The notes under the pieces are model-generated. The model saw only the letters and a program-made list of their open reading frames with translations, was not told the origin of the DNA and ran no database searches. Shown here piece by piece: positions 7,356 through 16,114 of a stretch of DNA of 64,000 nt. This DNA comes from Streptomyces sp. YPW6. GTDB taxonomy: Bacteria > Actinomycetota > Actinomycetes > Streptomycetales > Streptomycetaceae. The DNA is taken from NCBI RefSeq assembly GCF_018866325.1, contig NZ_CP076457.1:3693001-3757000 (forward strand). The letters run 5' to 3'. A program made the translations under genes and the position numbers. Numbering within the stretch: the first letter of the stretch is position 1; each line of letters starts with the position of its first letter.

Positions 7356-7985
7356 GTGGCGTTGGTGGTGGCACAAGAGGTGCCCGCGTCGTCGAGCATG
7401 GCCGTTCCTCACGGCCCTGCCGGCGTGGGGCAGGCACGACACCGGATGCGTGAGCAGTTGCGTGGCAACGGGGTGTCGGACGCGGTCGTCGACGACGCTG
7501 TTCTGATCCTTTCCGAACTTCTCAGCAACGCCTGCCGGCACGGCAGGCCGCTCGGACAGCACACCGACGTCGGCGACGGGGACGTCCGCGCCGCCTGGCG
7601 GGTGGACACCGGCGGTGGGCTCACGGTGGAGGTCACGGACGGCGGCGGCCCGACCCGCCCGGTTCCGGCCACCCCTTCGGTGACGGCCCGCGGCGGCCGG
7701 GGCCTCAACATCATCAGCGCCCTGGCCCAGGAGTGGGGCGTACGGGACGACGCACCCGGCGAGGTCACCGTCTGGGCCCTGGTCTCCTCGGAGAAGCCGC
7801 CCGGCGTCGCCGATGGCTTCGGCCCGGACGGATCCGCCGCGCACGGACCGGGCAGGAACGGCTCCGGCAGGAACGGCTCCGACCGGAACGGCCGCGGTAC
7901 GAGCGCCGTCGCCGCGAACGGCATCGGCGGACTCCCCGGGTTCGAGGGCCTGGACTTCTCCGACGTCCTCGACGACGTGGGCTGA
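7356..7985 (+). CDS. ATP-binding anti-sigma-factor-like protein (HATPase_c)
   Basis: A 209-residue stand-alone GHKL ATPase domain. It has an N-box (LSELLSNACRHG), a G1 motif (VTDGGGP) and a G2 motif (GGRGLNIISAL), as in RsbW/SpoIIAB-type anti-sigma factors. The C-terminus carries a Gly/Asn/Ser-rich repeat (GRNGSGRNGSDRNGRG) of low complexity. The GTG start at 7356 has AAGGAGG 9 bases upstream, which settles the start. No partner sigma factor or antagonist lies beside it. Streptomyces chromosomes hold many such proteins, and the target is unknown. Confidence 0.88.
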   Translation: MALVVAQEVPASSSMAVPHGPAGVGQARHRMREQLRGNGVSDAVVDDAVLILSELLSNACRHGRPLGQHTDVGDGDVRAAWRVDTGGGLTVEVTDGGGPTRPVPATPSVTARGGRGLNIISALAQEWGVRDDAPGEVTVWALVSSEKPPGVADGFGPDGSAAHGPGRNGSGRNGSDRNGRGTSAVAANGIGGLPGFEGLDFSDVLDDVG

Positions 7986-8219
7986 GCGCCGGAGCACGGC
8001 CCGAGCGCACCGGGCACCCGAGCACAAGGCCCGGAGCAGGGCCCCCGAACAGGGGGCCCGCGAGGCAGGCCGCGCCGGAGCGGCCCTGAGCGGTCCCCCG
8101 CGAAGCTCCCCCGGCGCGGCGGACGACAAGGTCCGAGCGCGTACGTGAGCGGGGCAGGGCTCCCCGGGCGGCTAGGCTCGCGCCGAGTCCGCGTTGTCGC
8201 AATCGGGAGAATGCCCACC

Positions 8220-9185
8220 ATGGCCAAGAAGCGCCCTCAGTCCAAGGCCGGGAAGCAGCAGCTCAAGGACGGTGAGATCCCGGTCGTCGGGGCCCGTGAG
8301 CCCTGCCCGTGCGGATCGGGCCGTCGATACAAGGCATGTCACGGACGCGCCGCCGCCCAGGCCGTGACCGAGCTGGTGCATCGCCCCTTCGAGGGACTCG
8401 CGGGCGAGTGCGACTGGGTCGCGCTGCGCGAGCTGGTGCCCGCCGCAACGGTCGAGCTGACCCTCAAGGACGGGCTCCCCGAAGGGGTTCCGTCGGTGAA
8501 GCTCGCGACGGTCCTGCCGATGGCCTGGCCGGCACTGCGCCGAGACGACGGTTCCGTCCTGCTCGCCCTGCAGAACGACACCTCCTCCGGTGACCTCAGC
8601 CGCGACCTCGCGGACACCCTCCAGCGCGCCCTGGAGGCCGAGCCGGGCTCCCCGGTCGCCGCCCGCCGCGTACCGGCCGACGGCCCGCGCCTCCAGGACC
8701 TGCTCGCCCCGGACGCCGCCTTCGAGCCGGAGGTGCACTCCGGGTTCGAGTTCTGGGTACCGGACGCGGAGAACGCCACCTCCGAGGTGTCGGCGTCGCT
8801 GGAGCGCGCGAACGCCGCCGCGATCCCGACGACGCTGCTGTCCGGCGTCGACGCCGCGTACTGGTGCGAGACACCGGAGAAGAACCACCTGCGCTGGGTC
8901 ATGCCGCACCCCGAGGAGCAGCTCCTCGACGCGCTCGCCCGGCTGCACGCCGCGGGCACCTCCTCGCTCGGCGACGACACCCGCCTGGTGGGTTCGTTCC
9001 GGGCACACGGTCTCGTGGTCCCCGTCTGGGATCTGCCGAGCTCGATGGGGGCCGAGGCGTGCGAGAAGCCCGCCGTCGAGTTCGCCGAGCGGCTGGCCGC
9101 GGCACTCGCGTCCGACGCCCCGCTCACCGCCGAGGAACGCCGCGCCCGGGGCGGTCTCACCAACCGTCAGGTGACCCTCAGCTGA
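8220..9185 (+). CDS. SEC-C motif (DUF5926-like) protein
   Basis: Encodes 321 residues. Near the N-terminus is a SEC-C zinc-binding motif, EPCPCGSGRRYKACHG, after a Lys-rich leader (MAKKRPQSKAGKQQLKDG). The remaining ~270 residues match a domain conserved in actinobacteria whose function I do not know. The start at 8220 is chosen because GGGAGA lies 10 bases upstream; an ATG at 8211 is too close to that site. Probably cytoplasmic. Confidence 0.85.
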   Translation: MAKKRPQSKAGKQQLKDGEIPVVGAREPCPCGSGRRYKACHGRAAAQAVTELVHRPFEGLAGECDWVALRELVPAATVELTLKDGLPEGVPSVKLATVLPMAWPALRRDDGSVLLALQNDTSSGDLSRDLADTLQRALEAEPGSPVAARRVPADGPRLQDLLAPDAAFEPEVHSGFEFWVPDAENATSEVSASLERANAAAIPTTLLSGVDAAYWCETPEKNHLRWVMPHPEEQLLDALARLHAAGTSSLGDDTRLVGSFRAHGLVVPVWDLPSSMGAEACEKPAVEFAERLAAALASDAPLTAEERRARGGLTNRQVTLS

Positions 9186-9209
9186 CAGTGACACCAGGGC
9201 GCCGCAGAC

Positions 9210-9225
9210 GGTGACCCGCGTCACA
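9210..9225. promoter_or_regulatory. Putative CRP-type binding site
   Basis: GGTGACCCGCGTCACA fits the GTG-N8-CAC (TGTGA-N6-TCACA) pattern recognised by actinobacterial CRP proteins. It lies 25 bp after the SEC-C stop codon and upstream of the AT-rich stretch and hairpin. It is a single site found by eye and unproven. Confidence 0.4.
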
Positions 9226-9309
9226 ACTCGCCGTACTCGTAGGTAAATCGGCGTCCCTACAGGCGAGATCGAATTTGCGAACAGCAGATCTCTTGTTACG
9301 GTTCTAAAA

Positions 9310-9349
9310 GCCCGGTCGCTGGTGCATCCCCCGTCGCCAGCGATCGGGC
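9310..9349 (+). terminator. Terminator-like hairpin with C-rich loop
   Basis: GCCCGGTCGCTGG (9310-9322) pairs with CCAGCGATCGGGC (9337-9349), 13 bp with one G-U pair, over a 14-nt loop containing CCCCC. TCCTCGTTT follows. It could end the SEC-C transcript or a small RNA arising from the AT-rich stretch to its left. Confidence 0.6.
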
Positions 9350-9617
9350 GTCCTCGTTTCCGGCTGCGGCCCGCCCTGTGACGCCCCCCGGGCGCGGCGG
9401 CCGTACGCCGCTCTCCCGCCGCTCCCTTCCGCTTACGGCACCCCTTCTCGGGTCCACCCCGGCGGACTTCGGCCTTCGCCCCTCAGCCCCCGGACGTCGG
9501 TATCCGGTCCGTTCCGGCGCGCAGCGGCGCCTCCTCGACGGCGGCGGGATGACTTCCGCAAACCGGCCAGAAGCCCTTGGCCTGCGGCTTCCTGGCGACC
9601 CGCCAGATCATCTCCCG

Positions 9618-9664
9618 GCCACCGGACCGGTCACCGAACCAGCCACCGGACCGGTCACCGAACC
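9618..9664. repeat. 24-bp tandem repeat beyond the primase-polymerase gene
   Basis: A 23-bp unit starting GCCACCGGACCGGTCACC is present twice (9618-9640 and 9642-9664), followed by shorter GGCCAGGACC copies to about 9690. It lies downstream of the stop of the leftward gene at 9779 and is non-coding. Confidence 0.75.
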
Positions 9665-9778
9665 GGCCAGGACCGGCCAGGACCGGCCGCTGCGGCCTCC
9701 GGAGCGACGGCGGGATGCGTGGAAGGACCACCCCGCACCTCGCGCACCCCATGCACCCCGCACCCGCACCCCAAGAGG

Positions 9779-10528
9779 TCAGTAGGCGAGCCTGCTGCCC
9801 CCGCCCGGCGCGCCGCTGCTCGCCTCGACCAGGGCGTCCAGGACCGCTTCGACGTCCGGCAGCCAGGGGGCCGCGACCGCCGGAGCACCGCCCTTCGCCC
9901 GCCCGGGAGGCGCCGCTGCCGCGGTGGCGGATGCGGCGAGCGGTGCGGGGGTACGCTCCCAGCGGACCTGGCCCGCGCCGGTCCGGGACGGCGGCAGGAG
10001 GAGGTAGCCGCCCTCGCCGTGGAACCGGAGCGAGCTGGGCACCCAGTCCTTCGCGTACAGCAGCTCGCCGAGCCGCTCCAGGGTGTACGGGGCCACCAGC
10101 AGCGACCACCGGGTGGGCGTCGCCACGACGGGGCCGAGCCGCATGCCCAGCGCGTCGAGGGAGCTCAGCGCCCGGGCGCCGGCCACGGCGGGCAGGCTCA
10201 CCGCGCAGGGCGCACGGCCGCCGGTCGCCAGCAGCACGGGGGCGGCGGGGCGGCAGGCCCACCACCAGCGCACCATGCGCTCGTCCGTGGTGGCCGCCAG
10301 CAGGCCGGGGTCGAAGGGGTGTGCGCCCGGTACGGCGCAGTCGGGTTCGGGGCAGGCGCAGCCGAGGCCGGCGCTCTCGCCGTACGGGGCGGCGTCCTGC
10401 GCCGCGCCCACTCCGGGGAGCACGGGCCATCGCCATACGGTGGCGCAGGTCAGGGCCGCGTCGAGCCGGGCGGTCGCCTCCTTGCGCCGGAGCCGGAGCC
10501 TGCGTCGCCTTCCGAGGATCTCGCGCAT
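9779..10528 (-). CDS. Bifunctional DNA primase/polymerase-domain protein
   Basis: Encodes 249 residues resembling the N-terminal prim-pol domain found in plasmid and phage replication proteins and in stand-alone Streptomyces homologues: WPVLPGVGA near residue 30, a Cys-rich insert (CACPEPDCAVPGAHPF), and the late motif RFHGEGGYLLLPPS. No helicase domain follows. The ATG at 10528 has AAGGA upstream. The gene lies among core genes and not beside other mobile-element genes, so it may be a conserved chromosomal paralogue with a repair or regulatory role. Catalytic acidic residues cannot be confirmed by eye. Confidence 0.7.
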   Translation of the reverse strand: MREILGRRRRLRLRRKEATARLDAALTCATVWRWPVLPGVGAAQDAAPYGESAGLGCACPEPDCAVPGAHPFDPGLLAATTDERMVRWWWACRPAAPVLLATGGRAPCAVSLPAVAGARALSSLDALGMRLGPVVATPTRWSLLVAPYTLERLGELLYAKDWVPSSLRFHGEGGYLLLPPSRTGAGQVRWERTPAPLAASATAAAAPPGRAKGGAPAVAAPWLPDVEAVLDALVEASSGAPGGGSRLAY

Positions 10529-11275
10529 GAGCGCTCGTTCCTTTCCGTTGAACGCCGAGTCCACGTGACACCACGCTCGCGTGACATCACGTGTGCATCT
10601 CTTCGCTGTGCGTACGTGCTCGTCAGTTCCGCGGTACGGGCGTGCTGTCGGTACCGAGCGTGAGCCGAGCCGAGTGGAATCGGTCCGATGAGAACCGGTC
10701 CGGGGGTGGAACAGGGAGCCGGGGTGGAGCGGAGAACCGGGGTGGAACAGCGAGCCGGGTGGAGCAGAGCCGAACCGAGCGGAGTCGAGCGGAGTCGAAC
10801 CGGACAAGGTCTCACCGACCGAGCGGAGTCGTGCTGCTCCGGCGGAGTCGTGCGGGTCGAACCGAGCGGGTCGAGCCGGGCCGGCGGTCGTCGGGCGAGG
10901 ATGGCCCGCGCCTCACCTGCCGTCCCTGGTGCGAACCCCACCGTCCGGGGCGGGGGCGTCACGTTCACGGGTTAGGACGCCCGAACCCGCTGCCGGGTTC
11001 CTGGGCGATCACAACTGCGCCCGCGCATCACCGTTTACGTACCCAGCATGCCCGGGATGACGCTCCTCCGGCGAGCTGACCCCGGAGGTATCCCTGTCGA
11101 GCGGCATCAGTCGATCGCAAATAGCGTCCACGGGGTGCATTTTTCGGCCAAGTCAACCGACACTGGGAGGAGACGAATCGCCCGGTCCCCGAAGGGACAA
11201 TGCTGGACATCGGGTTACTTGTGCGTGTACATGTGGATGCATTGATAGTGGCGCAGAATCACATGGGGGTTTGCG
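10529..11275. other. Long intergenic region with degenerate GC-rich repeats
   Basis: A 747-bp stretch between divergent genes with no supported gene. Its centre (10703-10900) is built of 18-bp units and shorter GAGCGGAGTCG-like copies. The right part (11100-11275) is less GC-rich and probably holds the promoter of the phosphatase operon. Confidence 0.6.
10703..10756. repeat. 18-bp tandem repeat, three copies plus decay
   Basis: Units beginning GGGGTGGAACAGGGAGCC occupy 10703-10720, 10721-10738 and 10739-10756, with two to four differences between copies. A partial fourth copy follows, then GAGCGGAGTCG motifs to about 10900. It is non-coding. Confidence 0.75.
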
Positions 11276-11320
11276 ATGCTATTCGACGAATCGCACCGGT
11301 CGGAAGGCTGGCTGCCATGA
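11276..11320 (+). CDS. Possible 14-residue leader peptide overlapping the phosphatase start
   Basis: The frame encodes MLFDESHRSEGWLP. GGGGGT lies 5 bases before its ATG, and its TGA overlaps the ATG at 11317 in an ATGA junction, so ribosomes ending here could restart on the phosphatase gene. It is too short for coding statistics and may be chance. Confidence 0.3.
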   Translation: MLFDESHRSEGWLP

Positions 11321-12687
11321 GCGCCCCACATCTGCCGAAAGTGGCCGGAATCGATCCAGAGGTTCCGGTTTCAGCACACACTTCCGCACCCCTGACGGAG
11401 ATCCCGGGGCCGCCCGGAGCCTTCATCCAGGACCGTCTGGCGGGGTGGGTCTCGGATCTCACGACCCTGCACGAACTCACCGAGCGGCTCGCCGGGACGA
11501 GCACCCTCGACACCGCCCTGAACGAGCTGTTGCAGGCCGGAGCCGCCCTCGTCGGAGCCCGCCGCGGACTTCTCGTTCTGGAACCGGCGAACGGCGAAGG
11601 CCCCTGTGCCACGCGCGGGCTCGGACTCTCCCACGCCGAGCTCGGGTACATCGAGACCGTTCCGCGTGCGGCCACCGCGCTGGGCCGCGTCCTCGACGGG
11701 CTGCCCGGCACGGCCGACGGGATCGCCGTGCCCGACCTGCTCGGCGAGCAGGACCTCGATCCCCGGCACCGCGAGGTCGCCACCCGGCTCGGCTACGCCG
11801 CGAGCTACGCCCTCCCCCTCGCCTCCGAGGCGGCCGGACGGCTCGGAGCGGTGCTCTGGCTCTACGACGAACCGGCCGCGCCCGCGCAGAAGCAGCGCCA
11901 TCTCGCCGGCCTCTACGCGCGCTACGCCACCGAGCACCTGTCCCGCCTGACCGAGCTGGAGCGCGCCCGGTCGGACGTCGCCGCCGTCGCCGAGGAGCTG
12001 CTGCCCAGCCGGCTCCCCCGGATCCCCGGCGTCCAGCTCGCCGCCCGCCACCGCACCGGACCCCGCGGCGGCGGCGACTGGTACGACGCGCTGCCGCTGC
12101 CCGACCGCGCCCTCGGCCTCGCCGTCGGCTCCGTCGGCGGGTCCGGTCCGAGCGCGATGGCCGCGGCGGGGCGGCTCCGCGCCGGCCTGCGGGCGTACGC
12201 GGTGATGGAGGGCGAGGACCCCGTCGCCGTACTCTCCGACCTGGAACTCCTGCTGCGGCTCACCGAACCCGCGCGGACCGCGACCGCCCTGTTCGCCTAC
12301 TGCGAGCCTGCCGCCCGCAAGGTCGTGCTGGCCGGGGCCGGGCACACCCCGCCGCTGGTCCTCGGCGACCGGCGCTGCGAGTACGTCGAGACGACGCTCT
12401 CGGCCCCGCTCGGGATGCTCGCCTGCTGGGAGGCGCCGAGCGTGGAGTTCAGCCCCGCGCCCGGAGAAACGGTGCTGCTCTGCACGGACGGGCTGCTGCG
12501 CCGCACCGGGGACGCGATGGACCGCGCCTTCGCCCGGCTGCACTCCGCCGCCGCTTCCGTACCGAAGGCGGCCCGGCACGACCCGGCGGCCGTGGCCGAC
12601 CACGTCCTGCGCACGATGCTCCCCGACGGCCTCGACCGGAGCGACTCCACCGAGGACGTCGTGATCCTCGCCGCCCGCTTCGACTGA
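11317..12687 (+). CDS. GAF-domain SpoIIE/PP2C-type protein phosphatase with altered active-site motif
   Basis: Encodes 456 residues: a GAF sensor domain at about 45-200 and a SpoIIE-type PPM phosphatase domain at about 225-455. The metal-binding motif GGDWYD is present (D at ~254), as are LLCTDGLLRR and the C-terminal STEDVVILAARF. The second motif, normally (V/I)GDVxGHG, reads VGSVGGSG (about 270-277), so its Asp is replaced by Ser272. Activity may be weakened or changed. The ATG at 11317 has GGAAGG about 9 bases upstream; an in-frame ATG at 11200 with GAAGGG nearby would add 39 residues. Such proteins usually dephosphorylate anti-sigma-factor antagonists. Confidence 0.85.
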   Translation: MSAPHLPKVAGIDPEVPVSAHTSAPLTEIPGPPGAFIQDRLAGWVSDLTTLHELTERLAGTSTLDTALNELLQAGAALVGARRGLLVLEPANGEGPCATRGLGLSHAELGYIETVPRAATALGRVLDGLPGTADGIAVPDLLGEQDLDPRHREVATRLGYAASYALPLASEAAGRLGAVLWLYDEPAAPAQKQRHLAGLYARYATEHLSRLTELERARSDVAAVAEELLPSRLPRIPGVQLAARHRTGPRGGGDWYDALPLPDRALGLAVGSVGGSGPSAMAAAGRLRAGLRAYAVMEGEDPVAVLSDLELLLRLTEPARTATALFAYCEPAARKVVLAGAGHTPPLVLGDRRCEYVETTLSAPLGMLACWEAPSVEFSPAPGETVLLCTDGLLRRTGDAMDRAFARLHSAAASVPKAARHDPAAVADHVLRTMLPDGLDRSDSTEDVVILAARFD

Positions 12688-12814
12688 CGTACGGCGGCTG
12701 TCTCCGGTCATGCCCGGCGGCTCTCTCCGGTAAGAGGCCCTTCGGCCCTGGGCCCCCTTCCGTACGCCCGTACGATGGGTGATGGTCCAGTGTCGTATCA
12801 AGGAGAGACAAATC

Positions 12815-14296
12815 GTGTCTGAGGAGCTCATCCCGGAGAACCCGGAGCAGGAGACCGAGGAGAACGAAGCGGCGGAGGCGATCAAGCAGCGGAAGAACGG
12901 CCTCTACCCGGCCGTCTCCGACGAGCTCGCCGAGAACATGAAGTCGGGCTGGGCCGACACCGAGCTGCAGGGCCTCCAGCCGATCCCCCAGGCCGAGCAC
13001 ACCGCGAACCGGCGCGCCGCGCTCTCCGCCCGCTTCCCCGGCGAGCGCCTGGTCATCCCCGCGGGCAACCTGAAGACCCGCTCCAACGACACCGAGTACG
13101 CCTTCCGCGCCTCCACCGAGTACGCGTACCTCACCGGTGACCAGACGCAGGACGGCGTCCTCGTCCTGGAGCCGACGGGCGACACCGGCCACGAGGCCAC
13201 CGTCTACCTGCTGCCGCGCTCCAACCGCGAGAACGGCGAGTTCTGGCTCGACGGCCAGGGCGAACTGTGGGTCGGCCGCCGCAACTCCCTCGCCGAGGCC
13301 GAGCAGCTGCTCGGCATCCCCGCGAAGGACGTCCGCGAGCTGCCCGCCGCGCTGGCCGAGGCCACCGGCCCCGTCCGCAACGTCCGCGGCCACGACGCCG
13401 CCGTCGAAGCCGCCCTCACCGACAAGGTCACCGCGGAGCGCGACGAGGAGCTGCGCGTCCACCTCTCCGAGGCACGCCTGGTGAAGGACGCCTTCGAGAT
13501 CGCCGAGCTGCAGAAGGCCTGCGACGCCACAGCGCGCGGTTTCGAGGACGTCGTGAAGAGCCTCGACAAGGCCGAGGCGACCAGCGAGCGCTTCATCGAG
13601 GGCACGTTCTTCCTGCGCGCCCGCATCGAGGGCAACGACATCGGCTACGGCTCGATCTGCGCCGCCGGACCGCACGCCACCACCCTGCACTGGGTCCGCA
13701 ACGACGGCGCGGTCCGCGCGGGCGAGCTGCTGCTCCTGGACGCCGGGGTCGAGACCAACGACCTCTACACCGCCGACGTGACCCGCACCCTGCCGATCAA
13801 CGGCACGTTCTCGCCGCTTCAGCGCAAGATCTACGACGCGGTGTACGAGGCCCAGGAGGCGGGCATCGCCGCCGTGAAGCCCGGTGCCGACTACCGCGAC
13901 TTCCACGACGCCGCGCAGCGCGTGCTCGCCGAGAAGCTCGTCGAGTGGGGTCTGCTCGGCGACCTGTCCGTGGACAAGGTCCTGGAGCTGGGTCTCCAGC
14001 GCCGCTGGACCCTGCACGGCACCGGCCACATGCTCGGCATGGACGTCCACGACTGCGCCGCCGCGCGCACCGAGACGTACGTCAACGGCACGCTGGAGCC
14101 GGGCGTCTGCCTGACGGTCGAGCCCGGTCTGTACTTCCAGGCCGACGACCTGACCGTGCCCGAGGAGTACCGGGGCATCGGCGTCCGGATCGAGGACGAC
14201 ATCCTCGTCACGGAGGACGGCAACCGGAACCTCTCCGACTCGCTGCCGCGCCGGGCGGACGAGGTCGAGGCGTGGATGGCCCGGCTGAAGGGCTGA
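12815..14296 (+). CDS. pepP: Xaa-Pro aminopeptidase (aminopeptidase P, M24B)
   Basis: Encodes 493 residues: an N-terminal aminopeptidase P domain (about 60-210) and a C-terminal pita-bread metallopeptidase domain. The five metal ligands are visible: D309, D321, H405 (LHGTGHMLG), E436 (TVEPG) and E460 (VRIEDD). It releases an N-terminal residue that precedes proline and uses two metal ions, usually Mn. The GTG at 12815 is chosen because AAGGAGAG lies about 8 bases upstream; the ATG at 12779 has none. Cytoplasmic. A TACGAT box at 12771-12776 could be its -10 element. Confidence 0.93.
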   Translation: MSEELIPENPEQETEENEAAEAIKQRKNGLYPAVSDELAENMKSGWADTELQGLQPIPQAEHTANRRAALSARFPGERLVIPAGNLKTRSNDTEYAFRASTEYAYLTGDQTQDGVLVLEPTGDTGHEATVYLLPRSNRENGEFWLDGQGELWVGRRNSLAEAEQLLGIPAKDVRELPAALAEATGPVRNVRGHDAAVEAALTDKVTAERDEELRVHLSEARLVKDAFEIAELQKACDATARGFEDVVKSLDKAEATSERFIEGTFFLRARIEGNDIGYGSICAAGPHATTLHWVRNDGAVRAGELLLLDAGVETNDLYTADVTRTLPINGTFSPLQRKIYDAVYEAQEAGIAAVKPGADYRDFHDAAQRVLAEKLVEWGLLGDLSVDKVLELGLQRRWTLHGTGHMLGMDVHDCAAARTETYVNGTLEPGVCLTVEPGLYFQADDLTVPEEYRGIGVRIEDDILVTEDGNRNLSDSLPRRADEVEAWMARLKG

Positions 14297-14333
14297 CCCC
14301 TCCCGCACGGAACGCGCCGGGGCGCGCCGCTCA

Positions 14334-14828
14334 CTACACCGTGAGCAGCGCGCCCTCGCGCCATTTCAGGGCCTTGTCGAAGCTCACCACCGCGCCGCGG
14401 CCCGGCCGGTTGCCGAACTGGACGTGGTCGGAGAGCTGCTCGATCAGGTCGAGACCCCGGCCGCTCTCGGCGTCGGTCTCGGCCCGGTGGGAATGCGCGG
14501 CTGGGCGAAGCGCGCGGCGGGACGGGAATCCCGGCCCCGAGTCGGTGACCTCGATACGGCATGTCTCGCCGTCCAGATAGGCCGTGACCCGGTACTGCCC
14601 GGAGTCCGCGGCGGGGCGGCCGGTCCCGAAATCCCCGGGCTCCCCGAGCACCGTCCGGTCGCCGCCGTGCTCGACGGCGTTCGCACAGGCCTCGCTGAGC
14701 GCGACCGACAGGTCGAAGGAGATGTCCGGATCCACCCCCGCGGTTTCCATGGTGCCGAGCAGAAAACGACGGGCGAGCGGAACGCTCGCAGCTTCGCGCC
14801 GCAAATGGAGAGACCACCAGATGCTCAT
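14334..14828 (-). CDS. ATP-binding anti-sigma-factor-like protein (HATPase_c)
   Basis: A 164-residue GHKL ATPase domain. It shows an N-box LSEACANAVEHGGD, G1 in EVTDSGPGF and G2 in SGRGLDLIEQL, and ends in a strand that closes the fold (GAVVSFDKALKW). It resembles RsbW-like serine kinases and anti-sigma factors. The gene is convergent with pepP, 37 bp apart. No sigma factor or STAS-domain antagonist lies beside it, although a SpoIIE-type phosphatase gene lies 1.6 kb away, so a shared pathway is possible but unproven. Confidence 0.88.
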   Translation of the reverse strand: MSIWWSLHLRREAASVPLARRFLLGTMETAGVDPDISFDLSVALSEACANAVEHGGDRTVLGEPGDFGTGRPAADSGQYRVTAYLDGETCRIEVTDSGPGFPSRRALRPAAHSHRAETDAESGRGLDLIEQLSDHVQFGNRPGRGAVVSFDKALKWREGALLTV

Positions 14829-15241
14829 CTTTCAGCCTCCTGGCTGCGGCTCGACGTATCGATACGTATTGCCGCACTCGGCACTTCGTAAGCACGGTTC
14901 GGGCGGGAGAGCCCTCGTTCGGCGGATGTGGACCCTGCGGCGCCCGGTGTAGGAAACCGGCCCGGCCGCCGGTCACCGCACCCCGCCCCCGCTCACCGGC
15001 TTCCCTGTCCGGTCGCCGGCCCTTCTTCCCGGTCACCGGCCTCCCGTCCTGCTCACCGGCCTACCTTCCCGGTCACCGGACTCCCTTCCCGGTCACCGGC
15101 GGCCCGCCCCGTCACCGCGGGTGCGCGCCCCGGTCCGTACATCCCCCGCGAACAGGCGCAACAAGCACGGTTGGGGACGGAGGCTGATCTTCCGGACCTG
15201 CCGTACGGCGCGCAGGGGTGCAGTGCGATGATGTCCCCGCC
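14829..15241. other. Intergenic region with CACCGG-rich degenerate repeats
   Basis: 413 bp between divergent genes. At about 14965-15110 it consists of degenerate 20-23 bp units around CCGGTCACCGGC and TTCCC. No gene is supported. The sequence near 15170-15230 could hold the promoter of the gene at 15242. Confidence 0.55.
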
Positions 15242-16114
15242 ATGTCCACGCCTCGCGCACACGCCGGAGCCGGTCTGCGGCTCATGAGGGCCGCGGTGTT
15301 CACCGCGGTCTGCGTCGTGCTGTCCGCGGCCGGACACACGCTCGCCGCCGGTACGGCGGTCCCCGCGTGGACGCTGCTCGCCGGATTCCTCGGCGTCTTC
15401 GCCGTCGCCACGGTCCTCGCCGGACGGGAACGTTCCCTGCCGGGCATCGTGGGCGCGCTGGCCGGCGGGCAGGTCCTCCTGCACATGCTCTTCGCGTACG
15501 GCAGCCACGCCAGCGCCCCGGCCGGCGCCGCCAGGACCGCGGGCGGCGACAGTCCGCTCATCCGGTTCGCCTCCGGGCTGGTGTGCGGCGAAGGACCGGC
15601 CGGGCTGAACGCCGCCGAGGCCCACCGCATCGTCTCCTCCGCCGGCATCGACCCGTCGACCCTGCCGGGGGGACACGGCCATGCCGCGGCGGGCGGGGCG
15701 TCCGGAGCGGCCCAGATCGCCGCGTCGACGGGTCCGGACGGGGTCTCGGGCATCGCCCAGGTGTGCGCCGCGGTCTCCGCGATGCTGCCGAGCCTGCCGA
15801 TGTTCCTGGCGCACGTCCTGGTCGCGTTCACCACCGGCTGGCTGCTGCGCCGCGGCGAGATCGCCCTCTTCGCCCTGGCCCGGCTCTCCGCCCACAGCGC
15901 CCAGGCGCTGGCGGCGGGGGCCAGGCTCCGGTCCCTGCGCGCCGCGCTCGCCCTCGTCCGCGCGCTGCGGGCCGGGGAGCGGGAGCAGCCCGTGGCCGGA
16001 CCGTACGCCCCGCGCCACGGTGACGACGTCCCCGTGCCGAGCGCCGGGGATCCTCTGCAGCACCTGGTGATCAGGCGCGGGCCTCCGCCGGCCCCGTACG
16101 CCCTCGCAGCCTGA
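15242..16114 (+). CDS. Integral membrane protein of the copper cluster
   Basis: Encodes 290 residues with about five hydrophobic segments. Two lie near the N-terminus (AVFTAVCVVLSAAGHTLAAG and WTLLAGFLGVFAVATVLAG), one follows at about 80-100, and one lies at about 180-205 (MFLAHVLVAFTTGWLLRRG). His residues occur in several segments (AAGHT, LLHMLF, GGHGHAAAG, LAHVL). It is immediately upstream of YcnI, Sco1, PCuAC and CopCD genes in the same direction, so a role in copper handling is likely by context. No family assigned. The ATG at 15242 is preferred over 15218 and 15284. Confidence 0.75.
   Translation: MSTPRAHAGAGLRLMRAAVFTAVCVVLSAAGHTLAAGTAVPAWTLLAGFLGVFAVATVLAGRERSLPGIVGALAGGQVLLHMLFAYGSHASAPAGAARTAGGDSPLIRFASGLVCGEGPAGLNAAEAHRIVSSAGIDPSTLPGGHGHAAAGGASGAAQIAASTGPDGVSGIAQVCAAVSAMLPSLPMFLAHVLVAFTTGWLLRRGEIALFALARLSAHSAQALAAGARLRSLRAALALVRALRAGEREQPVAGPYAPRHGDDVPVPSAGDPLQHLVIRRGPPPAPYALAA

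Larger units (their letters stand above)
9186..9617. other. Non-coding region with CRP-like site and strong hairpin
   Basis: No convincing gene lies between the SEC-C gene and the 24-bp repeats that precede the end of the primase-polymerase gene. The AT-rich part at about 9236-9308 is unlike the rest and may be a promoter or a short transcript. It is flanked by a CRP-like palindrome (9210-9225) and a terminator-like hairpin (9310-9349). The rest is GC-rich with no other feature I can name. Confidence 0.5.

Noticed and set aside
9310..9349. 6C-type small RNA
   Set aside because: Only one C-rich loop with five C residues is visible, while that RNA class has two such hairpins with at least six.
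9779..10528. Primase-polymerase gene as part of a mobile element
   Set aside because: It lies among core genes with normal codon use and no integrase, helicase or att site around it.
12775..12822. A 15-residue frame overlapping the start of pepP
   Set aside because: Its ATG overlaps a likely -10 box (TACGAT), so it is probably not in the transcript, and it has no ribosome site.
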